Shown here: one piece after another, positions 1 through 8,401 of the stretch | Position numbering within the stretch: position 1 is the first letter of the stretch | How the letters are laid out: every line of letters starts with the position of its first letter | Assembly (NCBI RefSeq): GCF_039543645.1 | Contig: NZ_BAABKD010000009.1 | Location: forward strand, 248,001 to 312,000 | Length of the DNA stretch: 64,000 nucleotides | Source of the DNA: Paenalcaligenes hermetiae | GTDB taxonomy: Bacteria > Pseudomonadota > Gammaproteobacteria > Burkholderiales > Burkholderiaceae_B | Direction: 5' to 3' | The notes under the pieces: generated by a model | Told to the model about the DNA's origin: nothing | The model's database searches: none | The model's input: the letters and a program-made list of their open reading frames with translations, nothing else | Made by a program: the position numbers and the translations under genes

Positions 1-3
1 CAC

Positions 4-47
4 AAACCTGAGCCTGGCCAATAACGGTCGCAACGCTCCTCAGGTTT
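4..47 (-). promoter_or_regulatory. SAH riboswitch (leader of a gene beyond the left edge)
   Basis: Read on the minus strand, this stretch has the compact SAH riboswitch layout: an outer stem CTGAGG...GCC-AGG-CTCAG, the conserved GAGGAGCGTTGCGACCG core and the GCCAGGCTCAG closing strand. In Burkholderiales this element precedes ahcY (S-adenosylhomocysteinase) directly downstream of metK. The regulated gene would start beyond base 1, so ahcY is inferred rather than seen. A small hairpin with a GGCGGA stem (71-90) lies between metK and the element. It has no U-tract, so readthrough from metK is possible. Confidence 0.88.
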
Positions 48-106
48 GGGGGTGGCAGCAAGCCCTATACGGCGGATTTTACCATCCGCCACCATAGAAA
101 GTGAAA

Positions 107-1270
107 TTAAAGCGCCGCTTTTAACGCTGCTGCTTTATCCGTGGCCTCCCACGTAAATTCGGGCTCGCTGCGACCAAAGTGTCCATAAGCCGCCGTTTTT
201 GTATAGATAGGACGCAATAAATCAAGCATTTGCACAATACCGCGGGGACGCAGATCAAAGTGATCACGCACCATCAAAGCAATTTGATCATCAGGAATGA
301 TGCCTGTGCCGTTGGTATAAACCGTAATGTTGATTGGCTCTGCCACACCGATTGCGTAGCTAACCTGAACTTCACATTGGCGCGCCAAGCCTGCTGCTAC
401 AATGTTTTTAGCTACATAGCGCGCCGCATAAGCAGCAGAACGGTCTACTTTAGATGGATCTTTACCTGAAAACGCCCCACCACCATGTGAGCACGCCCCC
501 CCGTAAGTATCCACAATAATTTTGCGTCCAGTTAAGCCACAATCCCCGTTAGGACCACCAATCACAAATTTACCAGTAGGGTTCACCAAAAAACGGGTTT
601 TTTCTGTGAGTAGACCTTCAGCAAAAGTGGGACGAATAATTTCCTCGATCACTGCCTCGTGAATGTCCTTTTGGCTGATTTCTGGATCATGCTGAGTAGA
701 CAGCACCACAGTATCGACCTCGGTAGGCTGACCGTCTACATAGCGGAAAGTGACTTGGGCTTTAGCGTCTGGACGCAGCCATGGCAAACGTCCATCTTTG
801 CGTAGCTCGCTTTGACGCTGCATCAGACGATGCGAATACCAAATGGGCGCTGGCATTAAATCAGGGGTTTCATCGCAGGCATAGCCGAACATTAAACCCT
901 GATCGCCAGCACCTTGATTCATGATTTCCTCAGGGGTGCGGTCTACACCTTGAGCGATATCAGGAGATTGTTTATCGTATGCAACCAACACCGCGCAGCT
1001 TTTATAATCAATGCCATAATCGGCATTATCATAGCCAATGCGCTTTAGTGTATCCCGTGCCACGTCAATGTAGTTCACATTGGCCGTGGTGGTGATCTCG
1101 CCAGCCAGCACAACTAAACCCGTATTACATAGGGTTTCAGCAGCAACGCGTGCGTTAGGGTCTTGGGTGAAAATCGCATCAAGAACAGCATCAGAAATCT
1201 GATCGGCGACCTTGTCTGGATGGCCTTCGGAAACGGATTCGGAAGTAAAAAGAAAATCGTTATGTGCCAC
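107..1270 (-). CDS. metK: S-adenosylmethionine synthetase
   Basis: Makes SAM from methionine and ATP in the cytosol. The 387-residue protein has the normal family length. It starts with the family N-terminus (LFTSESVSEGHPDK, ATP/methionine site) and carries the FVIGGPNGDCGLTGRK segment and the glycine-rich GGGAFSGKDPSKVDRS loop that binds the phosphates. The start is a GTG with an AGGA ribosome site nine bases upstream; no in-frame ATG fits. Downstream on the same strand is an SAH riboswitch, consistent with the metK-ahcY arrangement of Burkholderiales. The 221-base gap to the divergent acyltransferase gene should hold both promoters, but I could not fix hexamers with confidence. Confidence 0.97.
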   Translation of the reverse strand: MAHNDFLFTSESVSEGHPDKVADQISDAVLDAIFTQDPNARVAAETLCNTGLVVLAGEITTTANVNYIDVARDTLKRIGYDNADYGIDYKSCAVLVAYDKQSPDIAQGVDRTPEEIMNQGAGDQGLMFGYACDETPDLMPAPIWYSHRLMQRQSELRKDGRLPWLRPDAKAQVTFRYVDGQPTEVDTVVLSTQHDPEISQKDIHEAVIEEIIRPTFAEGLLTEKTRFLVNPTGKFVIGGPNGDCGLTGRKIIVDTYGGACSHGGGAFSGKDPSKVDRSAAYAARYVAKNIVAAGLARQCEVQVSYAIGVAEPINITVYTNGTGIIPDDQIALMVRDHFDLRPRGIVQMLDLLRPIYTKTAAYGHFGRSEPEFTWEATDKAAALKAAL

Positions 1271-1491
1271 AGTAATACATCCTGTAGGTTTTTAGTTAAA
1301 GCAAGGGCGTTGCACCACAAAAAAGCCTAAACAAGACATATCAGGGCGCGACGCTTTAGCGGGAATTTAGGTCTCTATATGAGAGTATCGCTCCGCAAGT
1401 TGTCGGTTAACTCAGCGATAGTTCTATTTTAAGCAAAAATAGCCGAAGATTCATACTATATTGTTATTTATCCACACCGCATTCACTTATT

Positions 1492-2346
1492 ATGTTTTTG
1501 TTTCTGCTCAAACTGATTGCTAAACTCCCTTTACGCTGGCTTCATGGCATAGGCCGATGCCTTGGGGTTCTCGTGTATTTATTTCCTGGCCGCTATCGCA
1601 ATCGTTTACGCACCAACGCTGCCCAAGCTGGCTACGACTCCCCTGCTTTTGCACGCCAAGCCGCAGCAGAAACAGGCGCCATGATTTTAGAAACCCCTAA
1701 AGTCTGGTTAGATACCCCAACTTGTTTACATAAATGTATATCCACTGATGAGCACGTCGTTACGCAAGCTCTCGCCGAGGGCAAAGGTGTATTGTATTTA
1801 ACGCCCCACCTTGGATGCTTTGAGATCACAGCGCGTACCTTAGTCAAACATGGCCCAATTACCGTCATGTTTCGGCCGCCCCGCCAAGCTTTTATCGAGC
1901 CAGCTATGCGCGAATCGCGTAATATGCCGGGGTTAAACGCAGTGCCTGCCTCCGTACGTGGGATCCGTGAATTTTTACGAGCTCTCAAACGCGGCGAGGC
2001 TGTGGGCATGCTGCCTGATCAAGTCCCAAGCTCAGGTGACGGCATGTGGGCTCCTTTTTTTGGGCGCGCCGCTTACACCATGACTCTAGCCGCCAAGCTA
2101 GCCCTGCAAACCAATGTACCTGTGGTATTAACCGCGGGTGAACGCCTGCCCAAAGGGCAAGGCTGGCGTATTCACTATTTACGATTACACTTGCCTGAGC
2201 CTGCCACGCTAGAAAGTATGGTCTATGCAATTAATAATGCCATGGAAACCTTAATCCAACGTTTTCCCGCTCAGTACCTATGGAGCTACAACCGTTATAA
2301 AATCCCTCCAGAGGCGCCTGCTATTCCTTCTTCTTTACAACGTTAG
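1492..2346 (+). CDS. lpxL: Lipid A biosynthesis acyltransferase (LpxL/HtrB family)
   Basis: Inner-membrane acyltransferase that adds a secondary acyl chain to the lipid A precursor, using acyl-ACP. The 284-residue protein has a hydrophobic N-terminus (about residues 2-32) and the family H-x4-D/E catalytic motif, seen as HLGCFE at 106-111, followed by a FRPPRQ-type block and a GMLPDQ motif. It diverges from metK and is followed after 20 bases by DUF484 and xerC. In many relatives dapF stands between the acyltransferase and DUF484; here it is absent. The family is clear, but which acyl position it modifies cannot be told from sequence. Confidence 0.88.
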   Translation: MFLFLLKLIAKLPLRWLHGIGRCLGVLVYLFPGRYRNRLRTNAAQAGYDSPAFARQAAAETGAMILETPKVWLDTPTCLHKCISTDEHVVTQALAEGKGVLYLTPHLGCFEITARTLVKHGPITVMFRPPRQAFIEPAMRESRNMPGLNAVPASVRGIREFLRALKRGEAVGMLPDQVPSSGDGMWAPFFGRAAYTMTLAAKLALQTNVPVVLTAGERLPKGQGWRIHYLRLHLPEPATLESMVYAINNAMETLIQRFPAQYLWSYNRYKIPPEAPAIPSSLQR

Positions 2347-2366
2347 TTATTGTAGGATTTTTACCC

Positions 2367-3041
2367 ATGCGTCATTACCCAGTTTCTGCAGAAGAGGTCG
2401 CACGGTTTTTAGCGCAAAACCCACAGTTTTTTTTAGAGCGCTCCGACCTACTTTTAGGGTTACGCTTGCCGCACCCTCGTACCGATAAGTTAATTTCTTT
2501 GGCCGAACGACAAACATTGCTCTTACGAGAAAAAAACCAACGACTCGAAAAGCAAATCCACCAGTTTTTACATAATGCACGTGAAAATGAGCTCATTAGC
2601 CAAGCCTTACTTAACTGGACATGTGAACTCTTAGCCAAACCGCAAACCGCAGCACAGATTTGCGAAAAAATGTGTGCAAGCCTACAAAAACAATATGGCT
2701 TACAAAGTATTGAGTTGCGGCTCTGGTGGGATCAACACCCTTTCCCCGTTGCCGACACTAGCCCCAACATAAAGGCATGGGTAAAGCGAAGAGAGGCCCC
2801 CTATACGGGACCTGTGTCAGGCAGTCCAGCTGGTGCTTGGTTTAAACAACCCATGGTCTCAATGGCGCTTATCCCTCTGTATGCGTGGGATAAGTCACAC
2901 TGTGTGGGGGCATTAGCGTTAGGATCGGATATGGCCTCTCGCTTTACCTACAACATTGGTACGGATTTTTTAGTGGCGATGGGGAAAATTTTTATGGCTA
3001 TGTTAACTCGTTATTATGAACCACAAAAGCACATTGCCTGA
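2367..3041 (+). CDS. DUF484 family protein
   Basis: A 224-residue protein of the DUF484 family, whose fold resembles a GAF domain; its biochemical role is not established. The N-terminal part (about 1-70) has the family pattern YPVSAEEVARFLAQNPQFF and LPHPR, followed by a helical, charged stretch (about 45-75) likely to form a coiled coil, then a GAF-like C-terminal half. It sits 20 bases after the acyltransferase and overlaps xerC by 26 bases, so the two are translationally coupled. DUF484 next to xerC is a conserved proteobacterial pairing. Confidence 0.88.
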   Translation: MRHYPVSAEEVARFLAQNPQFFLERSDLLLGLRLPHPRTDKLISLAERQTLLLREKNQRLEKQIHQFLHNARENELISQALLNWTCELLAKPQTAAQICEKMCASLQKQYGLQSIELRLWWDQHPFPVADTSPNIKAWVKRREAPYTGPVSGSPAGAWFKQPMVSMALIPLYAWDKSHCVGALALGSDMASRFTYNIGTDFLVAMGKIFMAMLTRYYEPQKHIA

Positions 3042-3999
3042 TACAGAAGCAGCTATTCAACAATGGTTGCAGCACCTGCAATCAGAGCAAGCGGCAGCAG
3101 ACACCATCGCGGCTTACCGACGCGACCTGGCTCATCTAACCCGTTTATATCCACTGCCCTCACCAGCTCGTTACGCCCCCAACCATTTACAATTTGCCCT
3201 GGGGCAACTTCAGGCCGAGGGCATACAAGCGCGCAGTCTGGCGCGCATGCTATCAGCGTGGCGTAATTTTTTTAACTGGTTTAGTCAGCACTATCAAACC
3301 AACTATAACCCTACGCTCCATTTACGTGCCCCAAGCGGTCCCATCCCCGCACCCAAAATTTTATCCATTACCCACACTGAGAAGCTGCTGAACGCGATCC
3401 CTGACAAGGATGCCGATGCCGTGGCTTGGCGTGACCAAGCTATGTTTGAGCTTTTATATTCCAGTGGCTTACGGCTGGCTGAGCTGGTGGCACTGGATAC
3501 CCACCCTTTTCAAACCCCACACTACCAATCCAAAGCGTGGGTTGACCTTGAAACAGCCGAGGTCACGATTCACACCAAAGAAGAACGTCAGCGCACCCTG
3601 CCCATCGGTAGTAAAGCCATTACCGCCTTAAAAAAATGGCTAGATAAGCGTGCCGAACTCGTTTCCCCTGCGGTACTCCACTCACCGCTGACTGATATGG
3701 ACAGTGCTGCCGCATTATTTTTAGGGGTACGAGGCCAACGCATTAGCCCCCGTGTCATCCAAAAACAACTGCAGCAACGCGCCCAACAGGTTGGCATCCC
3801 TAAACCGGTGTTTCCTCATCGCTTGCGCAATAGTTTTGCTAACCATTTACTTGAGTCTTCGAATGACACACAAGGAGTTCAACAGCTGTTGGGACACGCC
3901 AATATCAGCTCCACACAAAGCCTCAGCCAACTAAGCGACGAACAGCGAGCCCAGTTTTTTAAACTGCACCCGCGTCATCAACGTCCACCCGAAACCTAG
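3016..3999 (+). CDS. xerC: Tyrosine recombinase XerC homologue lacking the catalytic tyrosine
   Basis: Homologue of the XerC recombinase that resolves chromosome dimers at dif. It has 327 residues, slightly longer than usual. The N-terminal core-binding domain spans about 10-100 and the catalytic domain 115-320. Catalytic residues seen are Arg153 (SGLRLAEL), Lys188, His268 and Arg271 (PHRLR), and His294 (LLGHANIS). The nucleophilic tyrosine should lie nine residues after His294, in the usual TTQIYTHL motif. Here the motif reads STQSLSQL, with Leu303 at that position and no tyrosine anywhere downstream. As read, the protein should bind DNA but not cleave it. Position after DUF484 supports orthology with xerC. 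The stop overlaps the convergent znuA stop by four bases. Confidence 0.85.
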   Translation: MNHKSTLPDTEAAIQQWLQHLQSEQAAADTIAAYRRDLAHLTRLYPLPSPARYAPNHLQFALGQLQAEGIQARSLARMLSAWRNFFNWFSQHYQTNYNPTLHLRAPSGPIPAPKILSITHTEKLLNAIPDKDADAVAWRDQAMFELLYSSGLRLAELVALDTHPFQTPHYQSKAWVDLETAEVTIHTKEERQRTLPIGSKAITALKKWLDKRAELVSPAVLHSPLTDMDSAAALFLGVRGQRISPRVIQKQLQQRAQQVGIPKPVFPHRLRNSFANHLLESSNDTQGVQQLLGHANISSTQSLSQLSDEQRAQFFKLHPRHQRPPET

Positions 4000-4937
4000 G
4001 GCTCTAGAGCCTCTAGCAATGCTTCACCATTCCACTGCATCATACCCAAATACGTAGACGCAGCATGCGGGGCTTTAGCCAAAGCATCTGAGTACAACGG
4101 TTTGCCTATTTTAGCGTGGGTTTCCCGTGCAATCTGCTCTAACAGTTTAGGGCTGGAGATGTTTTCCATAAACAAAGCTTTAACATGATTGTCTCGCATA
4201 TAATCAATCAAACCAGCCAGCTCCTTTGCCGAAGGTTCAGCTTGATTCGACGCCCCCAGTAGGGACAAAAACTCAATATCATAAGCCTGCCCAAAATAGC
4301 CAAATGCATCATGCGAGGTCACTACCGTACGATTTTGATCGGGAATCCGTGCAAAATCCTCGACAAAGCGTTGGTGCAATTGCTGTATGGCCTGAGTGTA
4401 ATCCTTGGCTCGCTGTGAGTAGTACACACTGTTTTCAGGATCGACTTCGATTAAAGCTTCAGCAATGTTTTTCACGTACACTTGCGCGTGGGCTAAGCTT
4501 TGCCACGCATGTGGATCGTACTCACCGTGGTCATGCCCATGATGGTCATGCGCATCATGATGATCGTGACCAGGCTCATGCTCCTCTTCGTACGCTCGTA
4601 ACGGAATACCCTCAATCGCTTCCACTACCTTACCTTGATACCCCGCAGACTGTACAAGCCGTGGCAGCCAGGCTTCAAAATGGGCTCCATTGATCAGGAC
4701 TAAGTCAGCCTTCTGTAGAGTTTTAGCATCACTCGGGCGTGGCTCAAAGCTATGTGCATCACTCTCAGGCCCTATGATTGCAGTAGAAACCACCTTATCC
4801 CCGCCCACCTGCTGCACCATATCTGCCAAAATGGAAAAGCTACTTACAACCTCGAGCGGCTTTGCTTGTGCTGAGCCTAGCGCCCAAATCCCAAAAGCTA
4901 CGCCAAACCCAACGGATTTAATCCACGTGTTTATCAT
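3996..4937 (-). CDS. znuA: Zinc ABC transporter substrate-binding protein
   Basis: Periplasmic zinc-binding component of the ZnuABC importer (cluster A-1 family), 313 residues. An N-terminal signal peptide ends near AQA-KP (residue 25). A His/Asp/Glu-rich flexible loop (about 118-140, with several HDHH and HGHDH runs) is typical of zinc rather than manganese binding proteins. It precedes the DPHAW metal-ligand motif; other ligand histidines include those in SHDAFGYF. It is last in the znuC-znuB-znuA operon and its start overlaps znuB by 20 bases. Regulation should come from the Zur box upstream of znuC. Confidence 0.95.
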   Translation of the reverse strand: MINTWIKSVGFGVAFGIWALGSAQAKPLEVVSSFSILADMVQQVGGDKVVSTAIIGPESDAHSFEPRPSDAKTLQKADLVLINGAHFEAWLPRLVQSAGYQGKVVEAIEGIPLRAYEEEHEPGHDHHDAHDHHGHDHGEYDPHAWQSLAHAQVYVKNIAEALIEVDPENSVYYSQRAKDYTQAIQQLHQRFVEDFARIPDQNRTVVTSHDAFGYFGQAYDIEFLSLLGASNQAEPSAKELAGLIDYMRDNHVKALFMENISSPKLLEQIARETHAKIGKPLYSDALAKAPHAASTYLGMMQWNGEALLEALEP

Positions 4938-5826
4938 TCTTTCCCCCAGTACTTACTCGTTGATAAGCGCGTATGGAACGACGTATCACTTGCCAAATCC
5001 CATCATAACGCCCAAAAAATATCGATAAAAAATAGATGGTTCCTGCTACCAAAATAATGGCTGGCGAGGCCGGCACATCAGCATGAAAGGACAACAGCAA
5101 CCCAAAATACGATGCCACCACCCCCAGCCCCCCAGCACAGGCCATTTGCTGGCTAGCTGAATGCACCCAAAACCGAGCTGATGCCGCCGGCAGCATCATA
5201 ATCCCTACCACCATCAATGTTCCCAATACTTGAAAACCCGCAACTAACGTCATAACTAACAGCACAAGGAAAATCGCATGTACCCACCCCATACGCTTGG
5301 ACTGCAAACGTAAAAAGAACGGATCCAAACAATCCATCACTAAGGGACGATAAATCAGACTCAAGACGATCAAACTTAAAGTGGAGGTGGCTGTAACTAA
5401 TAACAATGCTTCGTCATTTAGCCCAAGCACTGTGCCAAATAACACATGCAGCAAATCCATATTAGAGCCACGTAGTGATACTAAGAGCACCCCTAAGCCT
5501 AAAGACACCAAATAAAACGCCGCAAAACTCGCATCCTCGCGCAAAGGCGTCAAACGTGCCACGGCCCCCGCTAAAAGAGCCACCGTTAGCCCTGTCAGCA
5601 CACCACCAAGCGCCATCGCCCCCAGCGATAAACCCGCCGTCAAAAAGCCCACTGCCACTCCAGGCAAAATGGCATGCGCCATCGCATCACCCATTAGGCT
5701 CATACGTCGTAAAATCAAGAACACACCCAGTGGTCCCGCCGCAATTGCCAGCGCAAACGAACCTGCTAGCGCACGGCGCATAAACCCAAAATCCACAAAA
5801 GGGGCAATTAACCAATCCATCAGCAT
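4918..5826 (-). CDS. znuB: Zinc ABC transporter permease
   Basis: Integral membrane permease of the zinc importer (ABC-3 family), about 302 residues with eight or nine predicted hydrophobic segments. The ATG at 5826 was chosen because it follows the znuC stop by two bases and gives the family N-terminus (MLMDWL...MRRALAG). A second ATG at 5820 is equally possible, and the longer reading frame upstream only runs through znuC. Family signatures include GPLGVFLILRRMSLMGDAMAHA near the start, which is the coupling-helix side contacting ZnuC. Confidence 0.93.
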   Translation of the reverse strand: MLMDWLIAPFVDFGFMRRALAGSFALAIAAGPLGVFLILRRMSLMGDAMAHAILPGVAVGFLTAGLSLGAMALGGVLTGLTVALLAGAVARLTPLREDASFAAFYLVSLGLGVLLVSLRGSNMDLLHVLFGTVLGLNDEALLLVTATSTLSLIVLSLIYRPLVMDCLDPFFLRLQSKRMGWVHAIFLVLLVMTLVAGFQVLGTLMVVGIMMLPAASARFWVHSASQQMACAGGLGVVASYFGLLLSFHADVPASPAIILVAGTIYFLSIFFGRYDGIWQVIRRSIRAYQRVSTGGKNDKHVD

Positions 5827-5828
5827 GG

Positions 5829-6542
5829 CTAAAAGTCTCCCGCACAAAGATGGCGCGCCAAATGCAAATTTTCTGGTGTTAAGATCTCTGTGCTTAGCCC
5901 TTGAGCAATCAGCTGACCACCTAACAACACACACTGCGGGAAATGCTTCTGTACCATTTCCATTTCATGTAATACGGCGATCACGGTACGCCCTTGTTCA
6001 TGCCATTCAAGTATCAATGCCAATAAGGCCTGCGTCGTGTCACTGTCTACTGCAGCAAAGGGCTCGTCCAATAAAATCACACCGGCCTCTTGTAGTATCA
6101 TGCGCGCAAACAAGGCCCGCTGAAACTGCCCTCCCGATAGGGTATGAATACGTCGCGCCGCAAAACCACTTAAACCCACTTTTTCTAAAGCGTGCTGGAT
6201 ACGTTTATGCTCGGCTGAGTCTACTTTGCGCCAAGCACCGATTCGTGGCCAAGCCCCCATCGCAACTAGGTCATACACCGTAATCGGAAAACTGCGATCC
6301 ATATCCGCCTGTTGTGGTAAAAAAGCCAGATCTTTTTGCAGATTAAAACCCAAACGTACCTGCCCTTGTAACGGAGCAATCTCTGTTGTTAGTGCTTTTA
6401 GTAATGTGGATTTACCTGCCCCATTAGGCCCCACAATGGCATATAACCCCCCTTGATGAAACTGTAGGCTCACATCGCGTAGTGCTGTTTTACCGCGCCA
6501 ACCTAAACTGACATGTTCAAGCTCAATGATGGGTATACTCAT
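5829..6542 (-). CDS. znuC: Zinc ABC transporter ATP-binding protein
   Basis: ATPase of the zinc importer, 237 residues from the ATG at 6542 (MSIPIIELEHVSLGW). An upstream in-frame ATG exists, but the extra residues do not resemble the family. It shows Walker A (GPNGAGKST), the ABC signature LSGGQFQR, Walker B (GVILLDEP) and the switch histidine in IAVLHEME. First gene of znuCBA, diverging from zur. The leader holds a strong hairpin (6584-6612) and the shared Zur box (6696-6713). Confidence 0.93.
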   Translation of the reverse strand: MSIPIIELEHVSLGWRGKTALRDVSLQFHQGGLYAIVGPNGAGKSTLLKALTTEIAPLQGQVRLGFNLQKDLAFLPQQADMDRSFPITVYDLVAMGAWPRIGAWRKVDSAEHKRIQHALEKVGLSGFAARRIHTLSGGQFQRALFARMILQEAGVILLDEPFAAVDSDTTQALLALILEWHEQGRTVIAVLHEMEMVQKHFPQCVLLGGQLIAQGLSTEILTPENLHLARHLCAGDF

Positions 6543-6583
6543 AGCCAACCTAATGCCCAGGCACTTAATAGCCACATGCAACC

Positions 6584-6612
6584 AACGACTACCGTAACTA
6601 GCAGTAGTCGTT
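6584..6612 (-). other. Inverted repeat in the znuC leader
   Basis: A perfect nine-base inverted repeat, AACGACTAC and GTAGTCGTT, separated by 11 bases, lies 41 bases upstream of the znuC start. On the znuCBA transcript it would form a stable stem-loop without a U-tract. Its role is unknown; it could stabilise the mRNA or be a second protein site. Confidence 0.5.
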
Positions 6613-6695
6613 GCCCTACCGACCACAATAAGGTCGATCCGGTATATGAATGATTCTTTCGGGACTTCATGTTTTATCTCATCAAGTATAAGTTT

Positions 6696-6713
6696 GATAT
6701 GTTATAACATATC
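6696..6713. promoter_or_regulatory. Zur box between znuCBA and zur
   Basis: A perfect 18-base palindrome, GATATGTTATAACATATC, lies between divergent znuC and zur. It has the ATGTTATAACAT core of proteobacterial Zur sites. It is 17 bases from the zur start and about 150 bases from znuC, so zinc-loaded Zur probably represses zur directly and znuCBA as well. Confidence 0.88.
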
Positions 6714-6729
6714 GAATCTATTTTATACT

Positions 6730-7209
6730 ATGCCTATGCCTATACATGTACTCACCCCTCAAGCGATAGAACAGCAATTGCATAATGCCGAGCAGCTCTG
6801 TAAGCAGCGTCAAAAACGCCTGACCCCCATACGTAAACAGGTATTAGAACTGCTCATCCGCGCGCAGCGCAGTTTAAAAGCTTATGAACTGCTTGATCAG
6901 ATTAAAACCATCCAGCCTAATGCCGCCCCCCCTACGGTATACCGCGCCTTAGATTTCTTAACCGAAGAAGGCTTAATTCACCGTTTAGACGCCATTAACG
7001 CTTGGACGGCATGTGTGGATGTGGCAGGTGAACCACATGACCTACTAGTGGTTTGTACGCAGTGTGGAGCGGTAGCAGAAATGCGAGCACCGCGCCTAAG
7101 CGAGCAAATTAACGACTGTATCCTGCAGGCTGGCTTTGCTTTAGCAAGCCCAGAAACCGAGTTACGCGCTGTTTGCTTGCAATGTCACCAATCGTCCCCA
7201 CATAAGTAA
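6730..7209 (+). CDS. zur: Zinc uptake regulator Zur (Fur family)
   Basis: Zinc-responsive repressor, 159 residues from the ATG at 6730. A longer reading frame runs back through the Zur box and is unlikely to be translated. The N-terminal winged helix (about 15-90) includes RLTPIRKQVLELL and the recognition element APPTVYRALDFL. The C-terminal dimerisation domain has the structural zinc cysteines CTQC (in DLLVVCTQCG) and a second pair CLQC near the end, plus a histidine in GEPHDLL. Divergence from znuCBA over a palindromic operator supports Zur rather than Fur. Confidence 0.92.
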   Translation: MPMPIHVLTPQAIEQQLHNAEQLCKQRQKRLTPIRKQVLELLIRAQRSLKAYELLDQIKTIQPNAAPPTVYRALDFLTEEGLIHRLDAINAWTACVDVAGEPHDLLVVCTQCGAVAEMRAPRLSEQINDCILQAGFALASPETELRAVCLQCHQSSPHK

Positions 7210-7282
7210 GCATCTTTTTTGTTGTTTGCGCTTCGGCGCTGGCTGTGCTGTAATCGCATAGATTTATTCGAGGGACCTTTAT

Positions 7283-8323
7283 ATGTCTACCGCTATTGAA
7301 AACATGGTGCCTGTCACGGTGCTTACCGGCTTTTTAGGTGCAGGAAAAACCACGCTGCTCAAGCGCATCCTGTCCGAATACCATGGGCGCCGTATTGCGG
7401 TAATAGAAAATGAATTTGGCCCTGAGAACATAGATAACGAATTACTTGTTCAGGATCGAGAAGAAGAAATTATCGAGCTCAGCAACGGCTGCGTGTGTTG
7501 CACTGTACGTGGAGACCTCTTACGCACCCTCAACGAGTTACGTGTTAAACGCCAACAAGGCGAACTCAATTTTGAGCGCGTTATTATCGAAACCACAGGC
7601 ATGGCTAACCCTGGGCCAGTATGCCAAACCTTTTTTATGGATGACGATATTGCTGAGTACTATCGTCTGGACGCCGTCGTAACCGTTGTCGATGCTAAAC
7701 ACGGGATGACCACACTCGACAAACAAGCCGAGTCACAAAAACAAATCGGGTTTGCTGATAGAATCTTAATCTCGAAAAAAGACTTGGTCTCTGATGAGGA
7801 GTACGAGGCGCTGCGCAAACGCATCTTGCGCATCAATCCACGCGCACCAATTTCCTCTGTTCATTTTGGTGAAGCCGATCTAAACGAAATTATCGATATT
7901 AGCGGTTTTAATCTTAACGCTATTTTGGATATTGACCCAGAATTTCTTGCCGAAGAGACTCATGATCATCATCATGACCACGAGTGTGATGAACACTGTG
8001 ATCATGAGCACCACGCACCGCATCAAGATAGCGTGAGTGCATTTGTATTTAAATCACGCCGCCCCTTTGACCCCGAACGTCTTGAGGACTTTCTTGGCGG
8101 AGTGGTTCAAGTATTTGGCCCCGACCTTTTACGCTACAAAGGCATTATTTACCTTAAAGGGGCTAACCGCCGCATGCTTTTCCAAGGGGTACATATGATG
8201 ATGGGCGCAGAACCCGGTAAGCCGTGGTTGGGCAAAGAAAAACCTGAAACTAAACTCGTGTTTATAGGCCACAACCTTCCAAAGGAGGTCTTTATGCAAG
8301 GACTAGAGCAGTGTCTAGTGTAA
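7283..8323 (+). CDS. COG0523 (CobW-family) GTPase, putative zinc metallochaperone
   Basis: G3E-family GTPase, 346 residues. The Walker A loop GFLGAGKTT is near residue 17. The metal-binding CxCC motif of COG0523 proteins is seen as NGCVCCTVRGDL near residue 73, and SKKDL stands in the guanine-recognition position. A histidine-rich linker (about 228-250) leads to the CobW C-terminal domain. Family members deliver zinc, or other metals, to target enzymes. Placement after zur and before dksA favours a zinc role. No Zur palindrome was seen in the 73-base gap, so it may be cotranscribed with zur. Confidence 0.9.
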   Translation: MSTAIENMVPVTVLTGFLGAGKTTLLKRILSEYHGRRIAVIENEFGPENIDNELLVQDREEEIIELSNGCVCCTVRGDLLRTLNELRVKRQQGELNFERVIIETTGMANPGPVCQTFFMDDDIAEYYRLDAVVTVVDAKHGMTTLDKQAESQKQIGFADRILISKKDLVSDEEYEALRKRILRINPRAPISSVHFGEADLNEIIDISGFNLNAILDIDPEFLAEETHDHHHDHECDEHCDHEHHAPHQDSVSAFVFKSRRPFDPERLEDFLGGVVQVFGPDLLRYKGIIYLKGANRRMLFQGVHMMMGAEPGKPWLGKEKPETKLVFIGHNLPKEVFMQGLEQCLV

Positions 8324-8401
8324 TCCTTGCTTTTGGCCTAAACTTTCAAGGCTTAACTTAGGCAGGAGCTTTAGCTCCACGATGATAAAAAGGGAACTAT
8401 C

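Noticed and set aside
4226..4693. 155-codon frame antisense to znuA
   Set aside because: Its His-rich part is only the complement of the znuA metal loop region; no independent support.
7210..7282. Second Zur box before the COG0523 GTPase
   Set aside because: No ATGTTATAACAT-like palindrome in the gap; only a GCGCTTCGGCGC mini-hairpin.
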